A DNA stretch of 64,000 nucleotides, taken from assembly GCA_014281115.1 (NCBI GenBank), contig JACONQ010000006.1, positions 1,736,001-1,800,000 on the forward strand, read 5' to 3'. Below are positions 12,602-25,299 of this stretch, one piece after another (the stretch's first letter is position 1; every line of letters begins with the position of its first letter). The notes under the pieces were generated by a model. It saw only the letters and a list, made by a program, of their open reading frames with translations. It did no database searches and was not told the origin of the DNA. Source of the DNA: Laburnicola sp. R22_1 (lineage: Eukaryota; Ascomycota; Dothideomycetes; Pleosporales; Didymosphaeriaceae). The position numbers and the translations under genes were made by a program.

Positions 12602-14309
12602 TATTATAAACTTCTATTTAGAGATTATATATATTAAGAATAATTACCTATAATTTTATATTACTTTCCCTAAGAATAATACTAATAGTAAAGTATAGTT
12701 AGAGCTATAGAAATATAATAACACTAATAATAACTTTATTTTTCCTTCTAGGCAAGAGTTATAAACTATCTCTACTTATTTAGTTTTTAAGTAGCCCTAC
12801 TGCGTTTAATTACTGCTTTTTTTTATTACGTTACTAGCGCCTATATAATATAACATTATATATATACTACGTTCTAAAACTTACAGCTTTCCATAATAGC
12901 GTTATACCGTATACCGAGAGTGCGCGAAGTCTTCTTTTAGATAGTTCTAAAACTAAAGTATATTAAAGTTTTTTTAACGACTCTCCTAGCTTTGAAGATA
13001 ACCTATAATAATATTACCTTATCTACCTACCTATTATATTATTAGATAATTAATACCTACCTTTTAATCTTTTACTATATTACTAAATTATAGATAACCT
13101 ACTATATGTATATATATATGTACTCTACTACTACTACTATAATATATAATAAATTATGCGCGCTTTTTACTCCTAATACTAAATAGTACTTTAATACTTT
13201 ACTAGCCTTACTTTACTTATTACTTATAAATATTTTATAGTATAAGTGTGTGCCTATATATATCTAACAATTTTTATGGTCATTCTATATAAATTCTACC
13301 TTTAACGAAAATTTCGACTATACATATTATGTAGTAATGTAATAGTTTATTGTTTATATCTCTTTATAGATACTAGTAATTGTCCTTAGGTTACTCTGCG
13401 TTGCGTTGCTGTACGCACGCTCCTTTTGTCCCTTTTGTTGCCTAACCTTTTAAAGAACTTAGTTTGCGTTGTTATTTTATTATTATTATTATTGTTGTTG
13501 TTATTGTTACTAGCACATCTATATAGTGTTGCAAGTAGTAATAAGGTAGAGGTACTAGTGTATATACCTTTTATTATTATTCTTTTTAATAGAAGTTAAC
13601 TACGTATAGTAATATATAGTAAAATTATAATTAGCCCTAAGGTCCTTCTTTAGTAGGCAGAGGTTATAGAGCTTAGCTATATATATTGCATCGCTAGGTA
13701 ACTGCTTATATAGCAGCTATAGGCTAAGCTTCTTAAGTTAGATAATTTAGAGATTTATCTATACCTAGCGCAAATTTAGTAGGCCTTTTAGGTGCTATAT
13801 ATCTATCTCTTTAAGTATGCCTTTTAGCATCTTAGTATATTATAGTATTGTCGCTTTATTAATACGTACACCCTTTAGCTTAGCTATCCTAGTAGGTATA
13901 AGGGTAGGGCGCATTAACTTCTTAAGCGTATATAAATTTAATATAGTAGGGATAGTAGGATAAAGAATACAATAGGTAAGTAGTATTACTAAGGAGTAGT
14001 TAAACCTATAGTGCGGACTTGTGGGGAGCTATAGTAGTAATAAGTATTACTGCCTATAAGTAAGTTAACGCGTTATATATACTTATAGTATATAAGTATA
14101 GAGTAGTTACTATTATGTGTAAAGGTATAGTGTACTAAACTAATATTACATGATTAATAACTAAGCGTATATAATATACAATTACTATAGCTAGCTAATA
14201 TCACTCTTAGTAAGAATAGCCTAACAAAAACGAATACAAAAAATATAAATTCTACTTTAGTAATTATACTATACTTTTTTTAAATTATATAGCCTTACTT
14301 TATTCTTCA
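12602..14309. other. AT-rich degraded DNA with a TTA/TTG microsatellite
   Basis: A (TTA)n(TTG)n tract lies near 13,475-13,510. Bases 13,600-14,050 are slightly richer in GC and read with moderately long frames on the minus strand, but no domain is recognised. Confidence 0.5.
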
Positions 14310-14321
14310 AAAGCTTCTTAT

Positions 14322-14427
14322 TAAACATCTTCGTCATGTGGAGATTCTAACCAAGGTCGAGTCCGCACCATATATAGAGAGGAGTAAAACAGGAGGCACT
14401 ACAACCCAGTACCTAGCACACAGTGCT
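14322..14427 (+). mobile_element. Family B fragment, 106 bp, with 12-bp TSD
   Basis: It starts at the same base as the full copy at 9,496 (TAAACATCTTCG) and is cut off after 106 bp. Flanks AAAGCTTCTTAT (14,310-14,321) and AAAGCTACTTAT (14,428-14,439) form a TSD with one mismatch. Family B therefore also has a fixed end and a variable end. Confidence 0.75.
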
Positions 14428-14439
14428 AAAGCTACTTAT

Positions 14440-15969
14440 AACCTTTACCTATCCTTTTCTATTACCTTTAAAAATATATTTAGTAATCTTTATTAATATA
14501 GCTAAGTATAAGATAATTAAACTAGTAGAAAATAAGCTATAAATTAAAATTTATAGTTCAGTTATTATAGTAGATTAATCTAGCTAAAGTAATTTACTTA
14601 TTACACTACTTATATTATACTACTATATAGTTAGTAATATTAGGTAATTAATCTTTATAATACTCATTCTAGCTAGCTCTAGTATTTTTATTATTATTAC
14701 TATTATTATCTTTTTTATTATATATGTATAGATGTGTAACTACCTATTTAGTAGTAATAGCGTTATTAGGGCAAGACATAGCTATACTAGATTATAACCT
14801 TAAGGTCTCTAGCTTATATAATAATTAAATATATTATATAGTAGATAGATAAATACATAATTTTTGACTATATATTTTATATTACGTGTATATACGTAAC
14901 TATATATTATATTATTAACTATTTTTAGTATAAAGGACTAATTTGCACGTGCTAATAAATAATTAAAATAAATAGTTTTTAGTCTAACCTATTTCTAAGC
15001 CGTTTTATCTTTTTTAATACGTTTTTAGTATACCTATTGTTTTGCCTTATAGTGTTATACCCTATACTAAAAGGTCTATAATATTTTTCTCCTAAATAAC
15101 TTTATTTTTATATTCTAGTTAGGTGTAGACTATACTAAAAATAATAAATATATTTCTATTAAATAGAAAACTATTATTAATAATATAGTTAATAGTAGTA
15201 CAAAACTACAAAAATAGATAATAAAGAAGATAAATAATTAGATTATTAATATTTTAGCGTTTTTAGTTACTTTTTATAGTATAGCTTATAGTGTAAATAA
15301 TAACTTTAAAAATTAAACTTTATAGTAGAAATTAGCTACGTAATTATTTACTTTAAGTTAAATAGAAATAGTTAAGTAGCTTACTTTAACTTAGTGTAAG
15401 TTAAAGAAATATAAGTAGCTATATAAGAGTTAAAGTACTACTAAAGATAATAATACTATTTTATAACTTTGTAAAGATCTTAAAGTTACTAAGTATTAAC
15501 TTACTAAAGCTTATAACGGAAATATAGAATTATATATTTATTTAAGTAAGTATCTAGTTATAATTAATAACTAAGAGCACTAAATTAAGTTTTTATAGAT
15601 AGAACTAAATTAAGTAAAAACTAAAGTGAAGAAGTATAATAAAGAGGCTAGTAAGTATTATTAAGTATAGAAAGGCTAAATAAAAAACCTTATATAAGTA
15701 CTAATTTAACTATAATAAAGTTACTTATAAACTAAATAAGTTCCACTATAATTATAACTAGTTAAAATAAGATAAGTAGAATAAAATTATAGACCTAGTA
15801 CGTAAGGTCTAATATTATAAGCCTAATTTTTAAGGGTATACTATCTTAGGCTAAAATACTAATAGCTATAGAAATCCTTGCCTATTTAGGCTTATATTTT
15901 TAAAAATAAATAGAATTATGTTACTATAATAACTTAGTTAAATTTTACTATAACGTATTCCTATATTAT
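14440..15969. other. AT-rich degraded DNA, nothing recognised
   Basis: The + strand of 15,230-15,900 predicts a lysine- and glutamine-rich product when RIP stops are ignored. I cannot assign a family. Confidence 0.5.
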
Positions 15970-16261
15970 AATTATAGTATTAAATAGATACTTCTAGCTA
16001 GCTATATAGACATCAATATCTAATACTTTATATTAGCAAGGGTGAAGAGTGTATAGGATAATTATACACAAAAAGAAAATAATATAATAGAACTAGATGT
16101 AGTGTTAATTACTTATATCTAGAAAGAGTATAAATAAAAAAGTATTTTATAGTATATAGGCTATAGCGTATAAGTATTATATAATACTATATAATACTAT
16201 TATATAGTACTATTAAAATCTTAATACCTTTAGGTGCCCTTACGTATATAGTATATAAATA
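15970..16261 (-). repeat. Copia-like LTR (solo, or 3' LTR of copy 2)
   Basis: It matches the LTRs ending at 5,414 and 30,968 in the same orientation. Its position would allow it to be the 3' LTR of copia-like copy 2, but I see no matching 5-bp TSD with the 30,969 side and no clear polypurine tract next to it. A solo LTR remains possible. Confidence 0.55.
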
Positions 16262-17807
16262 CTAGTAACTTTTATGTTAAGGTTACTATTAGTAAATCCT
16301 TTTTATATAAACTATCTACTTACTAATATAAACTTTATTTATATCTTATTCTCCTATCTATATATTTTATAATCTTACTAGTTTGCTCTAGTTAGTAGAA
16401 AGATTCTATTAAGTAACTATTTATTATATTTTACTACTATTTATTAGAGCCGTAATTAGGCTTATTAATAGTAAAGTAGCTATCTAACTAACAGTAGTTA
16501 AGAGTAAGATTATATAATTAATAATAAGATTATAGCAATAATATATTATCTGTATAAAGCTCTTTTACTTAGTTTATCTCTTATATAGTAGGTAGACTTA
16601 TTTATTTTATCTATTTAGATAGTAATATTAGGGAAATTATATAATATTAAATAAGGGGAAGACAAATACTAATAAGGGGTAGAAATTCAGGCTCTAGATA
16701 AAGAAGAAATATATAAAAGCTAGCATTCTTCTTTCCATTATTTTCTTTCTTATTTACTACTTTAAGTATCTCTTTATATATATTCTTTCTTTTTAGATCT
16801 TTTTTAATAAGCTAGTTCTTTATTTCATATAGTACTAAACTATACTTCTTATTATATAGTATCTTATCTTTATATAATGCTAATTTAGTATAAATAATAA
16901 TACTTATACTAGCTCATCAGTAAGTTAGTTTTCCTAGCTTTAATCTTATTATATATAATCTTCTAAATAAATAAATAAATATTACTTTTTCTACTCGTTT
17001 TCATATAAACTATATATTTTTCTAGAATATTTTTAATAATATAAGTTTTTCTATTCTCTGTAGGTTTGCTTTTATATAAATACTAACTTGAAATTAAGTT
17101 TAGAAAGTTAATATTATATATATACCTTTATATAATATTAATATTATTATTATAGCTAGTATTAACCTGCGTTTATAGGCTGGTAAGATTATCTAGTATA
17201 AAGACTATTTTTATACGCTTTTAGTTTAGGTATATAGTTGCTTAAGAGGCACTTTATATGCTTACTACTATAGTAGCATAACTAGGCCTAAATCTTTTAC
17301 TAAGTACCATGCCCTAGTAAGTTTTTAAGTAAAATTATATAGTTTTTATATATAATAGAGCTATAGTACTAGGTACAATTATTATATAAGATCGGGCTAA
17401 AGTAATAAGGTAGATAATACTAAATATTATTTATTAGTACTAAAATAAAAACTTCTTTTAAGTAAATATATAATGTGCCTCTTTTCATTTTATATAAATA
17501 ATAGATAAGGAAATATATATTTTTAAATAATATATATACATATATATGTATATAAAAGAAATTAAATAAATATATTACATAAAAAATAAAGAAATAATAA
17601 AGAAATAGTACTATATAATGGTTAGGAACAGCTTACGTAAGTAGGCTTAAGGTAATCTACTAATACTTTAATTGTAATTGTTAATATATTCCTAAAGATT
17701 AAAAACTTTAGAGCTTACTTTAGGGCCTTTTATATATAAGTATTAGTACGATTATTCTTTTTATTAATTAATTTAATTTTAAAAATCTTATAGTACTTAT
17801 ATAATTT
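16262..17807. other. AT-rich degraded DNA
   Basis: No ORF is intact. It may be the 3' internal part of copia-like copy 2 if 15,970-16,261 is its 3' LTR, but the sequence is too damaged to show RNase H motifs. Confidence 0.4.
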
Positions 17808-17820
17808 ACAAAGTAATATG

Positions 17821-17916
17821 TGTTGTTAAATTATCTATCTAGGGTAGAACGACAAAGGCTTTTATTTCAAATAACATGACAAAAAAGCACAGCCCCTGCT
17901 TAGTAACTAAACAGAA
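17821..17916 (+). mobile_element. Family A fragment, 96 bp, with perfect 13-bp TSD
   Basis: The 13-bp repeat ACAAAGTAATATG lies at 17,808-17,820 and 17,917-17,929. The fixed terminus is on the left (TGTTGTTAAATTATC). Same length as the copy at 12,493. Confidence 0.85.
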
Positions 17917-18088
17917 ACAAAGTAATATGCGCTTTTTATTTATAGTTCCTAGATTTATAAGATAGTTATACAGGGACTTTAAATTTATATAGATAATTAT
18001 AAAAATTTGTAGTAAACTAAGCGTATATATAATTCTCTAAAAGGTTATACTAATTATAATAGCATTATTAAAGCTTTTAACTATACTA

Positions 18089-20200
18089 TAGTAGGGTGAC
18101 ACAAAAAAAGCGCCTAGTAAAAAGATATCTTTTTAAAAGTTATATAACTAAGTGAGTTTTAATACTATGTAAATAAAACGTATACGGTTATAAAGAGGAA
18201 ATATAGCAGATTAAGATTACGTACTAGTTGCGTGCTTACAAAGCAGGGTCCTTAAGGTATCTATCTCTAAACTTAGTATTTCTATAAAGTCAATTTTTAA
18301 GGCGTTATGACTATTTTATTTAGTATGCTACTAGGCTAATGTTGTTACTAGCTATTCTAGGCCTAGTGTGGATTACGTAAGCAAAATGTCGGAGTACTCA
18401 TATAACTTAATTAAGAAATTATGTAAGGTTAAAAAATTACGTGATTTTAAAAGTTAATTAAATCACGTGATTTATTACTAAGATTATAGTATAATATAAT
18501 ATCTTTTCTCTAGTAAATTTTCTCTTTTGTATTTCCTCGAATGGAGCCAAAATTGTCAAAACTCGAAAGTCAAGTTTCTTTACTTAAAAAGCAAATACTT
18601 CTAATTCTACTATTGCTACTACCCTTAAGAAGCCTCTACAATCTATTAAGACTGCTATTAGACGTATTAATAAGAAAAATAAGGAGATAACTTATTAAAA
18701 GGGGCAAAACAAGGAGAGTAACTAAGGTTACTTCTAGAGAGAAAAGAGTTATTAATAGGAATTTAACTAAAAGCCCTAAGAAGACAAATAAGAGGCTATT
18801 AGAAGAGAATAGTTTTGGCTTTACTAAGAGGACGTTACAGAGAGTTTTAAAAGGATAAGACTATTCTTTTAACGTCTCTAAGAAAAAGGCCTATTTAACT
18901 AAAGAAAGAGCTAAAAGAAGAGAATTCTGGGCTAAAGAGATAGTTAAGGAGCTAGAAAATATTAACTTTGCTAAAGTTATATTTTCTGACGAGTCTACTA
19001 TCCAAAGGGGGCATGGTAATAGGCAAGAATATATAAGAAAAAGGGAAAAATCGAAAATTGGGCCTGAACAGCGCAAAAACCGAACAACTAGTAAGTTATT
19101 AATTTCTTTTAAATCCTAGAATTATAGAGCCCGTTTTTCTCTATAATTGGGCTATTTTACTTTTTTTATATCTTTTTTCTGAGCTAGTACTAATTCACTC
19201 AAAGCGCGAGATATTTCTATCTTAGTCTGGGGCTGTATTTGGATAGGAGGACGTTCTAAACTAGTGTTGTTAAGGGACCCTATTAAAACTAGGACCTTTA
19301 ATAACACTAGATATATACAGGAGTATTTAAATCCTGTCTTTAAACCTCTTTTAAAAAGAGGTAAGTAAAGTACTCCTTTTTCTTCCTTTTTCTTTTTCTT
19401 TTAATATATATAATATATATATATATTATATTTTGTATAATCATATTATTTATACTAATTATAACTAGGCTGGAAATTTCAAGAGGATAATTCGAAGATC
19501 CACGGAACTCCACAGGTGAAAAGGTGGTTTTCTAGGAATAAAGTCTTTGTTTTTGGGCATCCACCCTATTCACCAGACTTAAATCCTATAAAAAACGTGT
19601 GGAGTCTATTAAAAGATAGGCAAGGAAAAAGAAATAGGGCTTCTTTAGGCTTTGGCACTAGTAAATCTAGTGTAGAAGCCTTTAAAAGAGCTATACAAGA
19701 GGAGTGAGATTTAATTCCACAGGAGGCTATAGATTATTGTATACTATCTTTGCCTAAGCGTTATAATGACTTTATAGAGGCTAAAGGATGGTATACTAAC
19801 TACTAGTTATATATTATTTACTAGTTCTATCTAATTGTTTAATTTTAATTATGTTTATCTTTTTCCTTATAATTACTATTTCTATGAATAAACCTATAAT
19901 AGAAATTAGGTTATATAGTCCTTATGGACTACACTATAATATATATCAGTTATAGAATTCTATCTGCGTAGAAAGAAAAGTTATATAGGATCAAAGTTTT
20001 AAGAAAAATTCTCTTAACTTTACTAAGATACCTCTAGTTAGCTCTGATTACTAAGCTCTTACTAACCTTCTATACTAAATGTCCTAAACGTTCTCCTTAA
20101 AACGGTATACTTTTTATTTACATAGTATGAAAACTCACCTAGATAAAAAACTTTTAAAAAGGTATCTTTTACTAGGCGCTTTTTTTGTGTCACCCTACTG
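18089..20200 (+). mobile_element. Tc1/mariner-like DNA transposon, copy 1 (2,112 bp)
   Basis: Terminal inverted repeats of about 50 bp (left from 18,089, TAGTAGGGTGACAC; right ending at 20,200, GTGTCACCCTACTG) are flanked by TA at 18,087-18,088 and 20,201-20,202. It is inserted in copia-like copy 2: the flanks rejoin to the uninterrupted sequence at positions 30-60 of copy 1. The first TIR base is T on the left and C on the right side's reverse complement, a typical RIP transition. Confidence 0.92.
18541..19805 (+). pseudogene. Tc1/mariner transposase, broken
   Basis: The start is ATG at 18,541. A DDE core follows: FSDES with the first catalytic Asp (about 18,987), DNSKIHG with the second (about 19,480), then PYSPDLNPIKNVW (about 19,565), where the usual Glu of IEN is Lys. 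Two introns are suggested by GTAAGT donors at 19,091 and 19,361; the second ends at AG 19,467-19,468. A TGA at 19,707 replaces a conserved Trp, and the N-terminal region is closed by several stops. The third catalytic residue and the frame are lost, so the protein cannot be active. The same intron places occur in the second copy. Confidence 0.9.
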
Positions 20201-20474
20201 TATACAGCTTACTAGTAAGAATACTTCTTATTACTTTTTTATACTTAGCTAAAATTTAGTATATAATATTTACTAAAATTTTAAAATTATTACTATTATT
20301 TATATAATACTTATTACCTAAAGTAATTAGAAATTCTAGCTATAAGCTTAGATCTTAATTATTAATAATTAAGCTATTAGTAAAGATAAATAGCTTTACG
20401 TAATGAATATTTAATTGTATAAAAGTAATACTATGATCACTATTATTAATTTACTATTAAATTTATATAATCTA

Positions 20475-22317
20475 GATTATAAGCGAGTTGCCCTTATAAG
20501 CGAGTCGCCTACCTTATTAACTCTCTTAGTCTTTTATAGCCTGTATATCCATAACGCAATAAAATAATATCAATATAAAAGCTATCCTAGTTTAAGTAGT
20601 ATCTACAGTACGCTTTTTATATATTTGTAAGTTATGGCCAGTCTCTCTATACCGACCGCAGCGCGCTAAGGCCTACCAGCTCGTACCTAATCGCGCCATG
20701 CCTTAACGCGTTTCTCCCTTAAGTTGCTGCTTAATAGCCCTATAAGTAATAATATCCTCTTCCTCTGCCTTTAATAGGGTACCTTGCTTTTAGATTCGCT
20801 TCTTTTTACGATTCTTGCGCGTTATAGCGGCCTCATTTGCTCTTTTAAGGCTTAAGATTTGCTTACGCATAAGCGCCATTTGATGCATTACTTTAGAAGA
20901 GCCTCTTTCTAGCTAATTAAGCCTCTTAATAATAGAAGCAGGTGACGAGCTCTTATGCGCGCGAATCCGCTCGCGAATTAATGTTAATTAAGCCTCTAGT
21001 TCGCGCACATTGCTGGGTGTTTTGGCCTTCCACATAGCCTCTAGTAGGGTTGCTAGCAATAGCGTCCTTAGCTTAACATTAAGCTTTAAGATTACTATCT
21101 CTAGATTATATAGGGCTAGTCTAGCGCCCTAAAAGCTTGCGCAGATATTCTCCTTTGTAATTAACTAGTTGTAGGCGGCGCGGAAGGCAGGTAGGAACTT
21201 AAGCTTAGTAATATGGTTAATATGGTCGCGTATTAGGCTCGATACTTAGCACCTGTACGCCCGCTTTAATGGCGAGAAACAGCCAACGTCTAGCGGCTGC
21301 AGGAGGTGCGACAAATGTGGCGGCATACAGAAAGTATAGATATTATTATCCTTACAGATTTCTTAGAATTTAAGCGACTTGTAGCTCTTATAGCTGTTAA
21401 GTATAAGTAGCTAGCGCGCGCCTACTCTACACGCTACTATATGCTTAATAAAGTGCTATAGCTAGGCAATACTAAGCTTGTTAGTAGTCTAACTATTATT
21501 ACTAAGCCTAATAGTCTAGTTGCCTAGTATATCCTTGCCCTTATACTAGGCAGAGAGGTGATACTAGCCAGCGAAAATAATAAAGGGTAGGATTACCTAC
21601 CTAGTAGCGTTAATATTATAGATTACTGTGACCTATTCGCGATTGCCTGGCTAGATTGCTTTTGGCCAGCTACGTCTCTCTAATCCTATAATAACTAGCT
21701 AGGAGGATATCTTGCCTATTAGAAAGCCAGTCTTGTTAAAGTTAAAGGTGTCCTTGTTGTGGATACCGTAGGTGGCCTTTGTGCGCGCTACGAGGTTAAA
21801 CTAGTGTTATATAGCTTCTGGATCCTCGTAGAGCGCTCTCTAGTAGTCGTACAGTCAATTAAACCGCGTAGTAAGGCTGTCTGTTCGCTTAACAAAGTTT
21901 CTAGGCCACTATTAACTAACCTAGCCACTGCCGCGCTCAGCGAGCAACTTATCCGCCATATTCCGCATAGCTTCTAGAGTAGGCGTAAACCCTCGCGAAT
22001 CTAGATTAAGTATATACTTAATAATCACCTCCTCTTCTAGCTTAGTAAGCTTTCTTAAGTTGGGCTGGCAATTACGTCGCGCAGGCTTCCCAGCGCGTTA
22101 GTCGCGCAGCGTTGATCGGGGGACATTATAAGCCCGTACAGCCTCTCGTATAGTCTAAATTTAGTTCTGATTAATAGCTAGGATAGCAAGGTAGATATCT
22201 ACTTCGTTGTAGAACAATTAAGTAGAAGTTAGTTAAGCCATTATAGTTTGTAGGTAACGCGTTATAGAAAGTTAACAAGGTAGGCAACTCACTTATAAGA
22301 GCGACTCGCTTATAATT
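20475..22317 (-). mobile_element. pogo/Fot1-like DNA transposon (1,843 bp)
   Basis: About 48-bp TIRs at both ends contain a repeated TTATAAGCGAGT motif. TA duplications lie at 20,473-20,474 and 22,318-22,319. The inner part is visibly richer in GC and CpG than its surroundings, so it has suffered less RIP. The flanks rejoin to copy 1 of the copia-like element near positions 312-330. Confidence 0.9.
20640..22250 (-). pseudogene. pogo-type transposase (HTH plus DDE_1), broken
   Basis: Read on minus from about 22,243, the order is an N-terminal helix-turn-helix region, a CENP-B-like region, and a DDE_1 core with NFNKTGFLIGKIS (about 21,735), a conserved PPFIIFAGK-like segment (about 21,560-21,600) and CMPPHLSHLLQPLDVGCFSP (about 21,330-21,270), followed by a long basic C-terminus rich in Arg/Lys. 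These are the hallmark blocks of Fot1/pogo transposases. Many codons are TAG or TGA where CAG, CGA or TGG is expected. The first catalytic Asp normally found in the DETGF motif is Lys-preceded here (NKTGF), which may itself be a family variant. Confidence 0.85.
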
Positions 22318-22374
22318 TAGGTTATTTAATACCTTAATATCTTTATATAAGAATAATATTATCTAAGTAGTAAT

Positions 22375-23779
22375 GTGGCATTATATTAACTATCTAGAGA
22401 TAGCATAATAAAGACTTTTATCTTAAATAATATAATAAAAAAAGTAGAGCCCCCTGCTTAGTAATTAAAAAAAGTGTAAAAAGGTAGTTATAAAAATACG
22501 CGTTTAAACTGCTAAGCAAGCTTAGTAGTCTTAGCGTAGAGCTACTCCTATAAGCAAAATTCTTTATAAAGAGGCTACTTAGAACTTTAGGGAAGGGATA
22601 AAATAGCTTTAGCGCTACTACGCTATAGTTATTTATTCTTTTTCTACTATCCTAAGTTGTAAACTACTGTCTAGATTATTGTAAATAATATAAGTTAATA
22701 TATTAATAGGTATATACTACTCTATAAGTAGAATAAGGGTAATACGTACTAAATACACTATCGCTCTATTGCTATATTAAGGTTATCCTTAATAAATCTC
22801 CTATTATTGTCTCTCTACGCCCTAGTATCTACCTAGGTATTAATAGTAGCTTTGCTAACACTAAGGTACTTACTAACACTAATAAGTATACGCTAGAGTT
22901 TTATATAACTATGACTTAGATAATAACTATGCTAAAGTTCTATTCTATTTATAAGATACTTATCTAGCATAAGGAGGAATAGGTATACTTAACTATTTAT
23001 AAGGCTATTCTTATTTACTAGTTAGGTTAGAAGTTAGTCTAGTTTACTAAGCATAGAATAATTATATTCCTATACTAGTAGACGTAACTGCTTCTTATTA
23101 GTAATAGAATCTAGTAGAGAAGGCAAAAGGTGAATAATAAGGTCTTTGTTAACAAGCTATAGTTTTTTTTTTTTCGACTAAGGGGTTTCTAATAAAAATA
23201 TTATAATAATAGCAGTTATCCCTCCTACTAGTATTAACACAGAAAAGCGTTTCAAGGTAGTGTTAATAAAAAGAGGTTAGCGCGTTACAAGCGAGCTAAG
23301 CGGGCTTGGCGCGCTTGGCGCGCTCACTATAACCAAAAAAAAACCCACATGCAAAACTATGCGTAAGGCCACATCGCCATACCATAGTTCGGAGTAGAAA
23401 AGATATATAACGGCGCTAGCACCGTGTAAATAAGCTATAAGGTAGCAAGAGTATTATATAGATCTGCGACATCCTTCTAGCTATTATTATTATTACTATT
23501 AAGTTAGCTTATCTAGCGCGCTAGCGTAAATAACTAATAATAGTAATAGTAATAAGCTAGATATACTATATACACTGTAAGTAAACTTTGTGTTAGGACT
23601 AGAAGCTTATAGAGTGTGGGGTATAAGTAAGTTTTAAACTATTATTATGTTGGCGTGTTTAAGATTAGTCTTTAATTAGAATTAGGTATAGTATAAATAT
23701 ATATAATAATCTTCTATCTTAACTTACTTTAACCTTAAACTAAAAAAAAGATTAAAAAAGGTGTTTGGCAAGCCGACAG
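22375..23779 (+). mobile_element. Family A element, full-length copy 1, 13-bp TSD
   Basis: TCTAAGTAGTAAT flanks it at 22,362-22,374 and 23,780-23,792. It begins with the fixed terminus GTGGCATTA and ends AGCCGACAG. A 267-bp family D fragment is nested at 23,162-23,428, so the unbroken element is about 1.1 kb. A + strand frame around 22,740-23,160 is nearly open when RIP stops are discounted and is similar to the family D frame (a shared block reads FYSIYKIL then YKAILIY). Function not recognised. Confidence 0.8.
23162..23428 (+). mobile_element. Family D fragment, 267 bp, nested in family A
   Basis: Begins with the T run and CGACTAAGGGG, stops 267 bp into the element. The 11-bp flanks AACAAGCTATA (23,151-23,161) and AATAAGCTATA (23,429-23,439) differ by one C/T. 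The uninterrupted target is seen in the other full family A copy near 35,690. It keeps strong GC motifs (AAGCGGGCTTGGCGCGCTTG). Confidence 0.85.
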
Positions 23780-24146
23780 TCTAAGTAGTAATAAATAAAT
23801 AAAATATAGCTTCTAGCTAGTATATAAATATATTATAGGTACTTTTTATATACTTCTTTACATATCTTTAAGTGGAATTTTTATTTTTAGAATTAATTAT
23901 AAAAAGGCCTTTTACTTAACCTTTTTATATAAGAACTATAGTATTATATATAAGCTAAATTCTATATATAACTTAGTTATGCCAAATGGTAGACTGTCTA
24001 TTAACTGTTAAACTTAATAAGCTAATTTTTAGTAAAGATAGTTTTAATTCTTATATAAAAGCTATTTTCCTTAGCTCTTCTTTTTCTTTTTATATAAAGT
24101 TCTTATTAACAATACTAAAGGTATTATTAATTTATAGACTAGTAAT

Positions 24147-25299
24147 AGTCGTATTGTTTATTTAGGGTTAATTACTTTTTTAATATATTTTTTAAATTTA
24201 GCCTGCGTAGGTTAGGATAGAAAGGTCGCTCTAGTCCAGCGCCTAAAAATATAATCTACTCCTAGTCTCCGCCAACATAATAATAGTTTTTAAGAATAGT
24301 TTATAAACTATACACTTGCTCCCTAATTATCTATAAGCGCTCTAACACCTATTAAGTTACTTAAAATATGTATAGAAAACTAACTTTTACTTTATTATTA
24401 CTATTATTAGCAATTGTGCCGCTTACGTATTGCGCTTACTACCTAACACTATAACTATAAGGATTTAATATATCTACGCAATACTCTTCTTCCCTAGTAA
24501 CTTCTTAATAAACACTTTTTTTTGCGTCTTAACTTTGCCCTTTATTGCTACTATCCTAACTTACAATAATATAATAAACTATAGTAGGAACTCTATAACT
24601 CTATTATTGCGCCTTTAGTTACTAATCTATTATTAGCCTAACTAGTACACTAGGACCGCCTTATATAGGCTAAGGCATACTTTCTACTTTAACTTATTAA
24701 TAATCTTTTAGATAGAGCAGTATTTTAGTGTAGATCTAGTACTAGCGGCAAATAGACAGATTATTAGAGCGTACTTTTAAGCGGCGTTAACTGCAACATT
24801 AGTATTAGGGCTTAGGAAGATAGTAAGAAATAGAGTAATAGCGATAGATAATATCTTATTAAGGTTAACTTTAATATAGAGATAGAGTGTTAAGATTAGT
24901 ATACCTATAGTGTGTAAGTTTCTAGTATATATCTTATAAGTAGTATAAACCTACTAAGAAAATAGCTATTACTTTTAGCAATTTTTAGAAATAATAGTAA
25001 AGGGAGATAATATAATAGTTGCAGCATTGTACTAGTTATAGCGCTAGTGCTATTTTATATCTTTTTCTCTCTCGCTCTAAACTATAGTATAGCGATGTGG
25101 CTTTACTATGTTTTGTATATAGATTTTTTTAGTTAAAGTAGATGCACTAAGCCTGCTAAGCCTGCTTAGCTTACTTATAACGCGCTAACCCCTTTTTATT
25201 AACACCTTAAAACGCTTTTCTATGTATATAATAGTAGGAGGGATATCTGCTATTATTGTAATATTTTTATTAGAAACCCCTTAGTCGAAAAAAAAAACC
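24147..25299 (-). mobile_element. Family D element, full-length copy 2 (1,153 bp), 13-bp TSD
   Basis: ATAGACTAGTAAT lies at 24,134-24,146 and 25,300-25,312. On the + strand the element ends with CGA followed by an A run and CC, which would read as a short poly(A) tail. The coding-like frame, however, lies on the minus strand. Inserted into copia-like copy 2. Confidence 0.8.

Noticed and set aside
21759..21977. ORF of 72 codons on + inside the pogo element
   Set aside because: Antisense to the recognised transposase; chance frame in a less AT-rich stretch.
22375..22480. Family A terminus as a possible TIR of a large DNA transposon spanning forward and reverse copies
   Set aside because: Individual copies have their own target duplications on both sides of short segments, so paired forward and reverse copies are independent insertions.
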